DNA of 64,000 bases from Ruminococcus sp. (GTDB lineage Bacteria; Bacillota; Clostridia; Oscillospirales; Ruminococcaceae). Shown one piece after another: positions 9,810 through 18,153 of this stretch (positions are counted from its first letter, which is position 1; the number at the start of each line of letters is the position of its first letter). The notes under the pieces were generated by a model, which was not told the DNA's origin, ran no database searches, and saw only the letters and a list, made by a program, of their open reading frames with translations. The stretch is from NCBI RefSeq assembly GCF_024692365.1, contig NZ_JAILMR010000044.1, positions 1 through 64,000 of the forward strand, written 5' to 3'. The translations under genes were made by a program, and so were the position numbers.

Positions 9810-11154
9810 CGGACATCACCTCAATACCATCAAGTTCATATACCGTACCGTTTATGCCTTCCGCCGAAAGAGTTAACTCGGTATCCTCGGGGTACATTCT
9901 GGCTGACATTACTGTTTCGCCGCCGTTGATGTATACCTCTACCGATGCTTTATCGGCTATTATGCGTACATCCCCTATCTTGGGGATATCTGCATATCTG
10001 ACATCTCTGCCGCCTGATGCACTCTCTGACAGGAATTCCAGACGGAACTCACCATTCTGGTGTACCAGCTGCAGGACATTCTCAAATCTCACCCTGATAT
10101 CACCGCTTGCTTTCGCGGTAAGTTCAAAGGGAAGTTCAAGTTTTAGCGTATCGCCGCTGTTTACAGCAGCTTTGTTTTTTCGCAGAAGTACCAGCTCTCT
10201 CACGGGGTTTTGCAGTAGTTTTCCCTTTGCGGATACTGTTAATTCCCGCGGGAGAGTCAGGCAGTGCTGCCAGCCGATTTCGGCTGTGGGATTGGAATAG
10301 GGGATATCGCCTATCCCCTCCCAACCCAGCAGTATTCTTCTGCCGTCAGGTGTTTCAAAACTCTGGGGTGCATAGAAATCGAATCCTTTGTCCCACTCTC
10401 TGAAATCAGCGAGAACGCCATTTTCCATGCAGTAATAGCCCGAGCTGTAAACATTCTGATTATCGAATTTTTCATGAACAAGTCCCTGTGGGGATATGCT
10501 CAGGAATCTGTGTCCGTCCACCGAAAATTCATCGGGGCACTCCCACATATAACCCATATCATCGGCTGTATACTTTTCAAAGAATGACCAGTTTTCCAGG
10601 TCATCTGATACATAGTGGAGCACACAGCCCTTATCCTGCAAAGTCCTTGCGCCAAGCACCATGTGGTACCTGCCGTCTTCTTCCCAGACCTTCGGGTCAC
10701 GGACATGGCAGGAACATTCTTCGGGGTAATCGGAGTTTCGCAGAAGAACTTTCTTGGCACTCATATCCTGTCCGTTCTTGGTGGTAACGAGTATGACATT
10801 CGCACCGCGACCCGATGTGATATAATCGTGGTCGCCATCTTCCTTGACGTTGCCTGTGTAGAACAGATACAGTGTATCGCCCTTGACAAATCCGCAGCCC
10901 GAATATACGCCATCCTTATCATCGGGAGTATCAGGAAAAAGTACAATACCCATTGAACGCCAGTTGATAAGGTCGGGGCTTTTCCAGTGTCCCCAGCATT
11001 TTTTTCCGCTGCCCGTAGGACTATCGGGCGAATACTGATAGTACACATGGTATTCGCCCTTGAAGTAACAAAGACCGTTAGGATCGTTTATCCAACCGTT
11101 TTTCGGTTCAAGATGAAGTTTCTGTCTGAAGTCGTTTTTCATATACAGAATCAC
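9802..11154 (-). CDS. scrB: GH32 sucrose-6-phosphate hydrolase
   Basis: GWINDPNGLCYFKGEYHVYYQYSP, RDPKVWEEDG, WECPDEF motifs. Confidence 0.92.
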   Translation of the reverse strand: MILYMKNDFRQKLHLEPKNGWINDPNGLCYFKGEYHVYYQYSPDSPTGSGKKCWGHWKSPDLINWRSMGIVLFPDTPDDKDGVYSGCGFVKGDTLYLFYTGNVKEDGDHDYITSGRGANVILVTTKNGQDMSAKKVLLRNSDYPEECSCHVRDPKVWEEDGRYHMVLGARTLQDKGCVLHYVSDDLENWSFFEKYTADDMGYMWECPDEFSVDGHRFLSISPQGLVHEKFDNQNVYSSGYYCMENGVLADFREWDKGFDFYAPQSFETPDGRRILLGWEGIGDIPYSNPTAEIGWQHCLTLPRELTVSAKGKLLQNPVRELVLLRKNKAAVNSGDTLKLELPFELTAKASGDIRVRFENVLQLVHQNGEFRLEFLSESASGGRDVRYADIPKIGDVRIIADKASVEVYINGGETVMSARMYPEDTELTLSAEGINGTVYELDGIEVMSDE

Positions 11155-11169
11155 CGTCCGTTTGGATCA

Positions 11170-13014
11170 TCACTTTTTGGTTTCGATCAGTTCTTCATAG
11201 TAGTTAATGCCGCCGTCAGCGATCCTCTTGATCTCCTTGAAATCTTCGGTATTTGTAATGATAACGGGGCTGATGATGCTGTAACCCTTGTTCTTCAGAG
11301 TCTGGATATCAAAGGTTATGAGGGTCTGTCCGCGGGTAACTCTGTCACCTTCCTTGACGTAAGCATTGAAGCCATCGCCGCCGAGTTCAACGGTGTTCAT
11401 ACCGATATGAACGAACAAATCCATGCCGTTATCAAGAGTAAGACCGATAGCGTGGTGAGAATCAAACAGTGTAGAAACCTTGCCATCTGCAGGTGCAACT
11501 ACCTTGCCGTCCATAGGATCGATAGCTGCGCCCTCTCCGAGTGTGCCTGATGCAAAGGTCTTATCGGGAACTTCTGCCAGAGGGATAGCTCTACCGCTCA
11601 TAGGCGAGTATATAATGTTATCCTTGTATTCCTTCTCGGGAACCTTTTCCTTTGCAGGAGCGTAGAGGATCCACGAGAGAATAAATGCTACAACTGCTGC
11701 TACTGCGAATGTGAGCAGATAGCCCATGAAGCTCTCAGTTGTGATAAGGAAGCCGAATATACCTGTAACGCCGTTTGCAGTTGCGTAAACGTTCATGATA
11801 GAAGCTACTGCTGCACCGCAGGCGCCGCCTACCATACCGGCAACCAGAGGCTTGCCGAAACGTACATTGACACCGAAGATCGCAGGCTCGGTAATACCCA
11901 TGAATGCTGAGAGAGATGCGGGAAGAGCCATAGACTTGATCTTCTTGTTCTGAGTTTTGAGCGCTACTGCCAGAGCTGCAGCACCCTGTGCTACGTTAGC
12001 TGCTGTTGCGATAGGCATCCAGATGTTCTGACCGTTGTCAGCCAGCATCGAAAGCTCGATAGCGTTGTACATATGGTGAACACCTGCAACAACTGTAGGA
12101 GCGTATACAGCACCCATAACAAAGGAACCGATACCGAAAGGCAGAGCGATGAGCCACTGTGCACCGGTAAGTACCCAAGATTCCAACTGTGCGAATACAG
12201 GACCTATAACTGTCATTGTAAGGAATCCGGTAATAAGAACGGATACCAGAGGTGTAACGAAAAGATCGAACATCTCGGGAACGTGCTTGTGCAGCCATTT
12301 TTCAATAACTGACAGGAGAAGTATCGAGATAACTACAGGGATAACATGACCCTGATAGCCTGTTGCGTTGATGTTCCACAGACCGAACCATGACCAGAGT
12401 GTGGGAAGACCGCTGCCGTCGCCGACAGACCATGCATTAACAAGATTCGGGTGGATCATTATCATACCGATAACTGCACCCAGATAGATATTCGCACCGA
12501 ATATCTTAGCCGCACTTATAGCTATGAGTATCGGCAGGAACGTGAGCGCTGCATTGGAGAACATATCCAGCAGGCTATACAAATGACTGTTTGCCAGATC
12601 GGGGAACGCTTTTGAAAGACCGCCCAGAAGTCCGCACAGCAGACCTGTTGCAACTATCGCAGGTATGATAGGTACAAATACGTCACCAAGAGTTTTGATA
12701 CCTCTCTTATACCACGGCGATTTTGCAGCTGCCGCTTTCTTGACATCTTCCTTTGAAGCAGCTTCTATTCCCGCAAGCTGTATGAACTCGGCATATACCT
12801 TATTAACAGTACCTGTGCCCAGGATTATCTGAAGCTGTCCGGAAGCCTCAAACACACCCTTGACCCCGTCAAAGTTTTCGAGTTCATTCTTTTTTACCTT
12901 GCCATTATCAGCAATGACAAGTCTTAGTCGTGTTGCGCAATGCGCCGCGCTGGCGAGATTTTCTTTTCCGCCAACCGCTTCAAGTATTTCAGAAGCTAAA
13001 ATTTTGTAATCCAT
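11170..13014 (-). CDS. scrA: PTS sucrose/beta-glucoside-type transporter, EIIBCA
   Basis: Fused EIIB (CATRLRLVI), EIIC and EIIA (LFVHIGMNTVEL); sucrose specificity inferred from neighbours; RBS places start at ATG 13014. Confidence 0.87.
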   Translation of the reverse strand: MDYKILASEILEAVGGKENLASAAHCATRLRLVIADNGKVKKNELENFDGVKGVFEASGQLQIILGTGTVNKVYAEFIQLAGIEAASKEDVKKAAAAKSPWYKRGIKTLGDVFVPIIPAIVATGLLCGLLGGLSKAFPDLANSHLYSLLDMFSNAALTFLPILIAISAAKIFGANIYLGAVIGMIMIHPNLVNAWSVGDGSGLPTLWSWFGLWNINATGYQGHVIPVVISILLLSVIEKWLHKHVPEMFDLFVTPLVSVLITGFLTMTVIGPVFAQLESWVLTGAQWLIALPFGIGSFVMGAVYAPTVVAGVHHMYNAIELSMLADNGQNIWMPIATAANVAQGAAALAVALKTQNKKIKSMALPASLSAFMGITEPAIFGVNVRFGKPLVAGMVGGACGAAVASIMNVYATANGVTGIFGFLITTESFMGYLLTFAVAAVVAFILSWILYAPAKEKVPEKEYKDNIIYSPMSGRAIPLAEVPDKTFASGTLGEGAAIDPMDGKVVAPADGKVSTLFDSHHAIGLTLDNGMDLFVHIGMNTVELGGDGFNAYVKEGDRVTRGQTLITFDIQTLKNKGYSIISPVIITNTEDFKEIKRIADGGINYYEELIETKK

Positions 13015-13051
13015 AGAACCCACCCTTTCTTATTTAAATTCCAAATATTTA

Positions 13052-13130
13052 CTGAAAACATATCACGCTTTTTTGTGATACCGCTTTCACATCGTACTAA
13101 CATTATATCATAGATTTCTGTAGTTGTCTA
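13052..13130 (-). promoter_or_regulatory. scr operon promoter with cre/LacI-type operator
   Basis: Reverse strand TAGACA-N17-TATAAT (13102-13130); TGAAAGCGGTATCA (13076-13089) fits cre consensus TGWAANCGNTNWCA; it pairs as an inverted repeat with TGAAAACATATCAC (13053-13066). Confidence 0.55.
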
Positions 13131-13202
13131 TTGGCATATCTTAAGAATTGCAGAGTGTTTTTCGGTAGGTTTCACACAGTTTCACATTCGATTTTGTACA
13201 TT

Positions 13203-14195
13203 TCAGCCAATACGATTCGTTGACTCTCTTTCGATCACGTCATATTCAAGCTGAACTATACGGTGCACCTCGCTGGTCTTTTTCATTTCCGAGAGCAGCA
13301 TCTTCGCACCTTCCCTGCCCGCCGTCTTATAGTGAAGATGCACCGACGACAGCGGAACATAGAGTACCCTGTCAAAGCGCGAATCACCGACAGCACCGAT
13401 CATAAGATCTTCAGGGATACGTATACTGTTCTCACGGCAGTAAAGCATAGCGCCTGCGGCAATATTGTCCGTCGCACAGAACAGGCAGTCAGGCTTCTCT
13501 CTGCCCGAAAACAGATGCTTCGCCTTCTCATAGCCCGAATCCATACTGAATCTCGCTATCTCGCAGAATCTGGGATCAAGAGTCAGCCCCGCATCGAGAA
13601 CAGCTTTTTCAAATCCGACCCTGCGGTCTTTTCCCGCCGCCATATCCTCGGGGTTCGCGCCGATGAAAGCAGGACGTTTCGCCCCCTTGTCCAGCATGAG
13701 CTTCGTCATGTTATACGAAGCGCCGAGATCGTTGTGACACACGCAATTGAAGCCTTTCAGCTTCTGTCCGACTATTATCGTGGGCACGCGCATCTTGGCA
13801 AGCAGCGAACGATGCAGGTCGGTTATGACACCTGCCAGCAGTATAACTCCATCCACGCGGTTCTGCCTGAACAGTTCCAGTGAGCTTATCTCGCGGTTAT
13901 AGTCGTTGGACGTATTCACGAGCAGAAGTTCAAAGCCTTCCTCGCCCAGAACTTCACCGATACCCTCGGTTATCCGCGCTATGCTTTCACTGGAAAGTTT
14001 AGGCAATATGACGCCTACGAGCTTCGTCACCTTTGAGCGCACCATCCGCGCAGAATAGCTCGGCACATAACCCGTTCTCTCGATAGCCGCTTCGATCAGA
14101 GCACGTTTGTCGTCAGAAAGATATCCATCGTTGAAATATCTGCTTACAGCCGATACCGATACGCCCGCTTCTTTGGCAAATTCCGAAATATTCAT
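13203..14195 (-). CDS. LacI-family transcriptional regulator, probable sucrose operon regulator
   Basis: N-terminal ISEFAKEAGVSVSAVSRYFNDGYLSDDKR LacI HTH; adjacent to scr genes. Confidence 0.85.
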   Translation of the reverse strand: MNISEFAKEAGVSVSAVSRYFNDGYLSDDKRALIEAAIERTGYVPSYSARMVRSKVTKLVGVILPKLSSESIARITEGIGEVLGEEGFELLLVNTSNDYNREISSLELFRQNRVDGVILLAGVITDLHRSLLAKMRVPTIIVGQKLKGFNCVCHNDLGASYNMTKLMLDKGAKRPAFIGANPEDMAAGKDRRVGFEKAVLDAGLTLDPRFCEIARFSMDSGYEKAKHLFSGREKPDCLFCATDNIAAGAMLYCRENSIRIPEDLMIGAVGDSRFDRVLYVPLSSVHLHYKTAGREGAKMLLSEMKKTSEVHRIVQLEYDVIERESTNRIG

Positions 14196-14303
14196 ACCGC
14201 ACCTCCTTATATGATATTGATTTCATATATTATACCATAGTTTTCAGCAAAAGTAAATATGAAACATAAAATGTTTACAACTGAAAACAAATTTTCAAAC
14301 TGA

Positions 14304-14334
14304 AAAAGCACCGTATGAAATCTACGGTGCCTTT
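14304..14334 (-). terminator. Intrinsic terminator between the MBL gene and the LacI-family gene
   Basis: AAAGCACCGTA-N7-TACGGTGCCTTTT. Confidence 0.5.
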
Positions 14335-14339
14335 TCATT

Positions 14340-15158
14340 CTATATAACTTCTTCGCCGCTGTGCAGGGCTATCAGTTTGTCGCCCATTATGGTTTTCATA
14401 AGTTCAAATGCTGGAATACCTGTGCAGTGACCGCTGTAAAAAATGGTATCCATCTGCGCAAGTTCGCGGGCGGTTTGGATTATGACCGCTTTTTCCTCAT
14501 CGGTGTGTTCACCGTCATTCTTCATCATGTGAAAACCTGTTATAACGCGGTCGGGAGTCCCGCCGAATATCTCCTTATATCTGTCGAGGATATTGAGTAT
14601 ACCGTTGTGCGAACAACCCGACAGCAGCCAGCGTTTGCCCTCCTGCTCAATGACAAGGCACTGTTCGTGGGCAAAATCGTCCTGAACTTTCTCGCCGCCC
14701 CAATCGCGCAGGAGCTTTCTGTTGCCCTGCGGATAGCATCTTCTGCCCGTTATACCGCTGAACAGGAACAGCTCATCATCAAGCTTAACATCGCCCTCGA
14801 TAAGGCGTACATTCGGCAGACCGAGGATATCCTTGTCAATTCCGATATAACGCTCACCATTATAATGGGGCTCGGCGGCTGACTTCTGCATGATTATCTG
14901 CGCGGTATTGTTGATCCGCGAGAACGGCATTATCCCGCCCGAATGATCGTAGTGCCCGTGGCTGAGTATAACGGTATCCACCGCGGTCAGGTCTATGCCG
15001 AGAACTTCAGCGTTTTTCACCGCAGCATCAGTCTGCCCGCAGTCCAACAGAAGTTTGTGGTTTTCAGTTTCGATATATACCGACAATCCATGTTCTGCGA
15101 TACAGCCCTCATGACCGCAGGTATTTTCAACAAGTGTAACTATTTTCATGATTTTCAT
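14340..15158 (-). CDS. MBL-fold metallo-hydrolase
   Basis: VILSHGHYDHSGG, SGCSHNG; start taken as MKIMKIVTLVENTCG at 15158 rather than the longer listed ORF, whose N-terminus comes from repeat DNA. Confidence 0.82.
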   Translation of the reverse strand: MKIMKIVTLVENTCGHEGCIAEHGLSVYIETENHKLLLDCGQTDAAVKNAEVLGIDLTAVDTVILSHGHYDHSGGIMPFSRINNTAQIIMQKSAAEPHYNGERYIGIDKDILGLPNVRLIEGDVKLDDELFLFSGITGRRCYPQGNRKLLRDWGGEKVQDDFAHEQCLVIEQEGKRWLLSGCSHNGILNILDRYKEIFGGTPDRVITGFHMMKNDGEHTDEEKAVIIQTARELAQMDTIFYSGHCTGIPAFELMKTIMGDKLIALHSGEEVI

Positions 15159-15347
15159 GTTGCCGTCCGATGTGACGGCTACTCCTTTTATTATTAAGTT
15201 GATGATAGCATATTTGGGTGAGGATGTCAAGGTGATAGCATAGCAGAGCTGAGATAAGAATGCCAAAGAGTAGAGCTTTTGATCAAACTTTTCGCGAAAA
15301 GTTTGCGAGGAGTTTGAGGGGCGGAGTCCCTCAATCACCAAGGCAAG

Positions 15348-15457
15348 ATACCAAAATGTACTACAAAGTACCAGAGCGAACGAAATGATACCAAAAGGTG
15401 CGCGGGCATACCAACTTGTACGAGCGTGTACCAAAATATACGACCGTATCATTTGGT
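15348..15457. repeat. RTAC(C/G)A decamer array, exact 10-nt period
   Basis: Units at 15348, 15358, 15368, 15388, 15408, 15418, 15428 and 15438 begin RTAC; the intervening units are degenerate but in register. Confidence 0.8.
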
Positions 15458-15510
15458 ATGCGTGAACGATGCCCGCGCATGAAATCGGACAGCGAAGTGA
15501 ATCCGATTTC

Positions 15511-15647
15511 TCGACCCGAGGGACGAGGGGCGACCTGATACCGCAGTACGTCTGAAATTAACGTTTAGCAACTGTACTGCGTAACAGCCATGTTCTTATC
15601 AAAAGTACTGCCGCTGACAATGTCGCCCCTCTCTCCGTTCGGGTCGA
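15511..15647. repeat. Long imperfect inverted repeat
   Basis: TCGACCCGAGGGACGAGGGGCGAC vs GTCGCCCCTCTCTCCGTTCGGGTCGA, enclosing CGCAGTAC (15542) / GTACTGCG (15574). Confidence 0.65.
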
Positions 15648-15971
15648 GCCGTCAAAAACGCTATCGCTGTTTGACGGCGGTCGCGGACAATATCTCCGCA
15701 CGAAGTTTGTCCGTGTGGGATTATTTTGTTCACGCTCGGAATTTTGGGATTGCCCGCGCCGTGTAATCGGAAGATAGTCTGCTATTGCTTTCTTTGTGTT
15801 CACATCGCTTTTGTGCCTTGACCGAGAGGCTCTGCCTCTCGAGCTCTCCGCAAGCCTTTCGCGAAAGGCTTGACCCAAAGCTCCCCTCCTTGGCAGTTCA
15901 CACTCACGTTCTGCTACCCTCCCCCTCCTAATCACCCCCTCCACTTTTTTCACAAAAACTACCTCACCCTA

Positions 15972-16069
15972 TTGACATATATGCCAAACCGTGTTATACT
16001 GTTTATGTTGATAACATGGTAATACTTTACTATGCTGAATTTGACATAAGACTACCGTTGTGATATAAT
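15972..16069 (+). promoter_or_regulatory. Two tandem SigA-type promoters upstream of hisC
   Basis: TTGACA-N17-TATACT (15972-16000) and TTGACA-N17-TATAAT (16041-16069). Confidence 0.7.
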
Positions 16070-16107
16070 ATGTTCGGATATGCCCGAATCGTAAGGAGTG
16101 CATTAAA

Positions 16108-17175
16108 ATGAGCGAGAAACTTTGGAGAAAAAACCTGATAAACATCGAGCCATATGTGGCAGGTGAACAGCCTAAAAATGAGAACATTATCAAACTGAAC
16201 GCCAACGAGAACCCCTATCCCCCTGCGGCTGGTGTGCAGGAAGTTCTGCGCAGAAAGGATATTTTCGATCTGAAAAAATATCCCTCGGCAGATGCTGTTC
16301 CGTTGAAAGCCGCCCTTGCGAAAAGATACGGGCTCGCTCCTGAAAATGTATTCTGCGGCAACGGCTCAGACGATGTACTAGCAACGGCTTTCAGGGCATT
16401 TTTCAACTCGGATAAGCCTGTATTCTACCCCGATATCACATACAGCTTCTATCCTGTATGGTGTGAGCTTCTGAAAATCCCCTATGAGACCAAGCCCGTT
16501 GACGGCGACTTCCTTATAAATGTTAAGGACTTCTACCCAGAAAACGGCGGTGTTGTTATCCCCAACCCCAACGCGCCTACCGCTATCGGTGTTGGCAAGG
16601 ATTTCATCATCGACCTGCTTGAACACAACCGCGATGTAATTGTCATCATCGATGAAGCTTATGTGGATTTCGGACGTTACAGCTGTGTTGAACTCATCAA
16701 GGAGTACGATAATCTTATCGTTACACAGACTTTCTCCAAGTCACGTTCTCTTGCAGGAATGAGAATTGGCATGGCTTTTGCTCAGCCCGAACTCATAAGC
16801 TATATGCAGGCAGTAAAGGACAGCTACAACAGCTATCCTCTGGATCAGCTGGCTATCGAAACAGGTATCGCAAGTCTTAACGACGAGGAATATTTCCGCA
16901 AGACTGTCGATATGATAAAGGCTACCCGCGACCGTTCTGCAAAGGCTTTCAGGGAGATGGGCTTCAAAGTCACCGACAGCGAGACTAACTTCCTGTTTGT
17001 TTCGCACCCCGATATCCCCGCCGAGGAGATATTCACCTACACCAGAGAAAAAGGCATATTCATTCGTTACTTCAAAAAACCCGTTATCGACAAATGGCTG
17101 CGAATAACCATCGGCACGGACGAACAGATGGATAAGCTCATCGCCGCTGTTAAGGAGTGTATCGAAAGCAGGTGA
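16108..17175 (+). CDS. hisC: Histidinol-phosphate aminotransferase
   Basis: KLNANENPYPP, NGSDDVL, VIIDEAYVDF, TFSKSRSLAGMRIG. Confidence 0.92.
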   Translation: MSEKLWRKNLINIEPYVAGEQPKNENIIKLNANENPYPPAAGVQEVLRRKDIFDLKKYPSADAVPLKAALAKRYGLAPENVFCGNGSDDVLATAFRAFFNSDKPVFYPDITYSFYPVWCELLKIPYETKPVDGDFLINVKDFYPENGGVVIPNPNAPTAIGVGKDFIIDLLEHNRDVIVIIDEAYVDFGRYSCVELIKEYDNLIVTQTFSKSRSLAGMRIGMAFAQPELISYMQAVKDSYNSYPLDQLAIETGIASLNDEEYFRKTVDMIKATRDRSAKAFREMGFKVTDSETNFLFVSHPDIPAEEIFTYTREKGIFIRYFKKPVIDKWLRITIGTDEQMDKLIAAVKECIESR

Positions 17176-17180
17176 ACTTT

Positions 17181-17711
17181 ATGTTTCTTGGATACGCCGA
17201 CAAGCTGAAAAATGCTTTGAACAGGCGCAAGGAAGAAAACGAACACTATGCTGCCGTTCGGCAGTTCATCAAGGCACCTGCAAACGGCAGGCTGCTGGAT
17301 ATCAGTCTGGGCAGCGATATTATGCTGCAAAAACTCAGTGATAAGGGTATCGGTCTTTACGGTGTGGATATTTCCGCCGCTGACCGAGACAGGAGCATCG
17401 ATGAGATAGCCCTGATGGGTCAGGCGAATATTGAAGAACTCCCCTATTTTGATAATTTTTTTGACTGCGTGACCACGCTCCACACTCCACCCTTGTGGGA
17501 AGACAAAAAAGCCGCTCTCACCGAGATACTCAGGGTGCTGAAAGCGGGCGGACGTTTTGTGTGCTTATTCACATTTGACAATGATACAGGTCTGGGAACA
17601 CCGCCCCGCGCGTTGCGAGAAAAAGCTCGTCAGGCGGGATTTGAAAATGTCACGGTTAAGATACTGCGTGCAGAGGGTTCATACCTGCTGGTAGGTGATA
17701 AGCCATGCTGA
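17181..17711 (+). CDS. Class I SAM-dependent methyltransferase
   Basis: RLLDISLGSDIML, GLYGVDIS, EILRVLKAGGRFVCLF; ATG at 17181. Confidence 0.7.
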   Translation: MFLGYADKLKNALNRRKEENEHYAAVRQFIKAPANGRLLDISLGSDIMLQKLSDKGIGLYGVDISAADRDRSIDEIALMGQANIEELPYFDNFFDCVTTLHTPPLWEDKKAALTEILRVLKAGGRFVCLFTFDNDTGLGTPPRALREKARQAGFENVTVKILRAEGSYLLVGDKPC

Positions 17712-18139
17712 AAATAGTACCCATGACAGAGGAAAACGTAGCGGAAGCCGCAGCGCTTTCTGCTGCTTGTCTTAAAGAAGCCTGGAGCGAGGAAGTTTGT
17801 CGGGCACAGCTGAAAAACTCAAACGACCGCACTTTGCTTGCATATTCGGACGATAAAGCGGCGGGATTTCTCAGCTGCTGGTACATTGCTGGAGAAGCCG
17901 AGATAAACAATATCTGCGTACTTCCCGAATACCGCAGACAAGGCATTGCACGGGCGATGTTTGAAGAGATATTCGCTAAACTTTCAGATGCCGAAAGCTG
18001 GGTGCTGGAAGTAAGAGAATCGAACTCTGCGGCGATAGCCCTTTATGAAAGTCTGGGATTTGAAAAAGCGGGAGTGCGTAAGAATTTTTATGACGACCCC
18101 TGTGAGAATGCCGTTATAATGACAAAGCAAAGCACCTGA
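17705..18139 (+). CDS. rimI: Ribosomal protein S18-alanine N-acetyltransferase (GNAT)
   Basis: EINNICVLPEYRRQGIARAMFEEIF; VRESNSAAIALYESLGFEKAGVRKNFY; next to tsaD. Confidence 0.85.
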   Translation: MLKIVPMTEENVAEAAALSAACLKEAWSEEVCRAQLKNSNDRTLLAYSDDKAAGFLSCWYIAGEAEINNICVLPEYRRQGIARAMFEEIFAKLSDAESWVLEVRESNSAAIALYESLGFEKAGVRKNFYDDPCENAVIMTKQST

Positions 18140-18153
18140 ATATGAGGTAATAT

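Larger units (their letters stand above)
15273..15883. repeat. Inverted pair of ~70-nt REP-like elements (15273-15345 and 15814-15883) enclosing hairpin-rich noncoding DNA
   Basis: Reverse complement of the second copy aligns with the first over about 68 nt; each has a 22-nt TTTCGCGAAA-core palindrome plus a second hairpin. Confidence 0.7.

Noticed and set aside
15159-15452. N-terminal extension of the listed 14340-15452 ORF
   Set aside because: Translated from hairpin and REP-like repeat DNA; the MBL-fold homology starts at the ATG at 15158.
15558-15953. 131-aa minus-strand ORF
   Set aside because: Covers overlapping inverted repeats; composition is low-complexity Arg/Ser and no RBS is seen. 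Explained by repeat structure.
15273-16000. Possible CRISPR array
   Set aside because: Repeats are 10 nt or palindromic with no constant 25-40 nt repeats and unique spacers; no cas genes.
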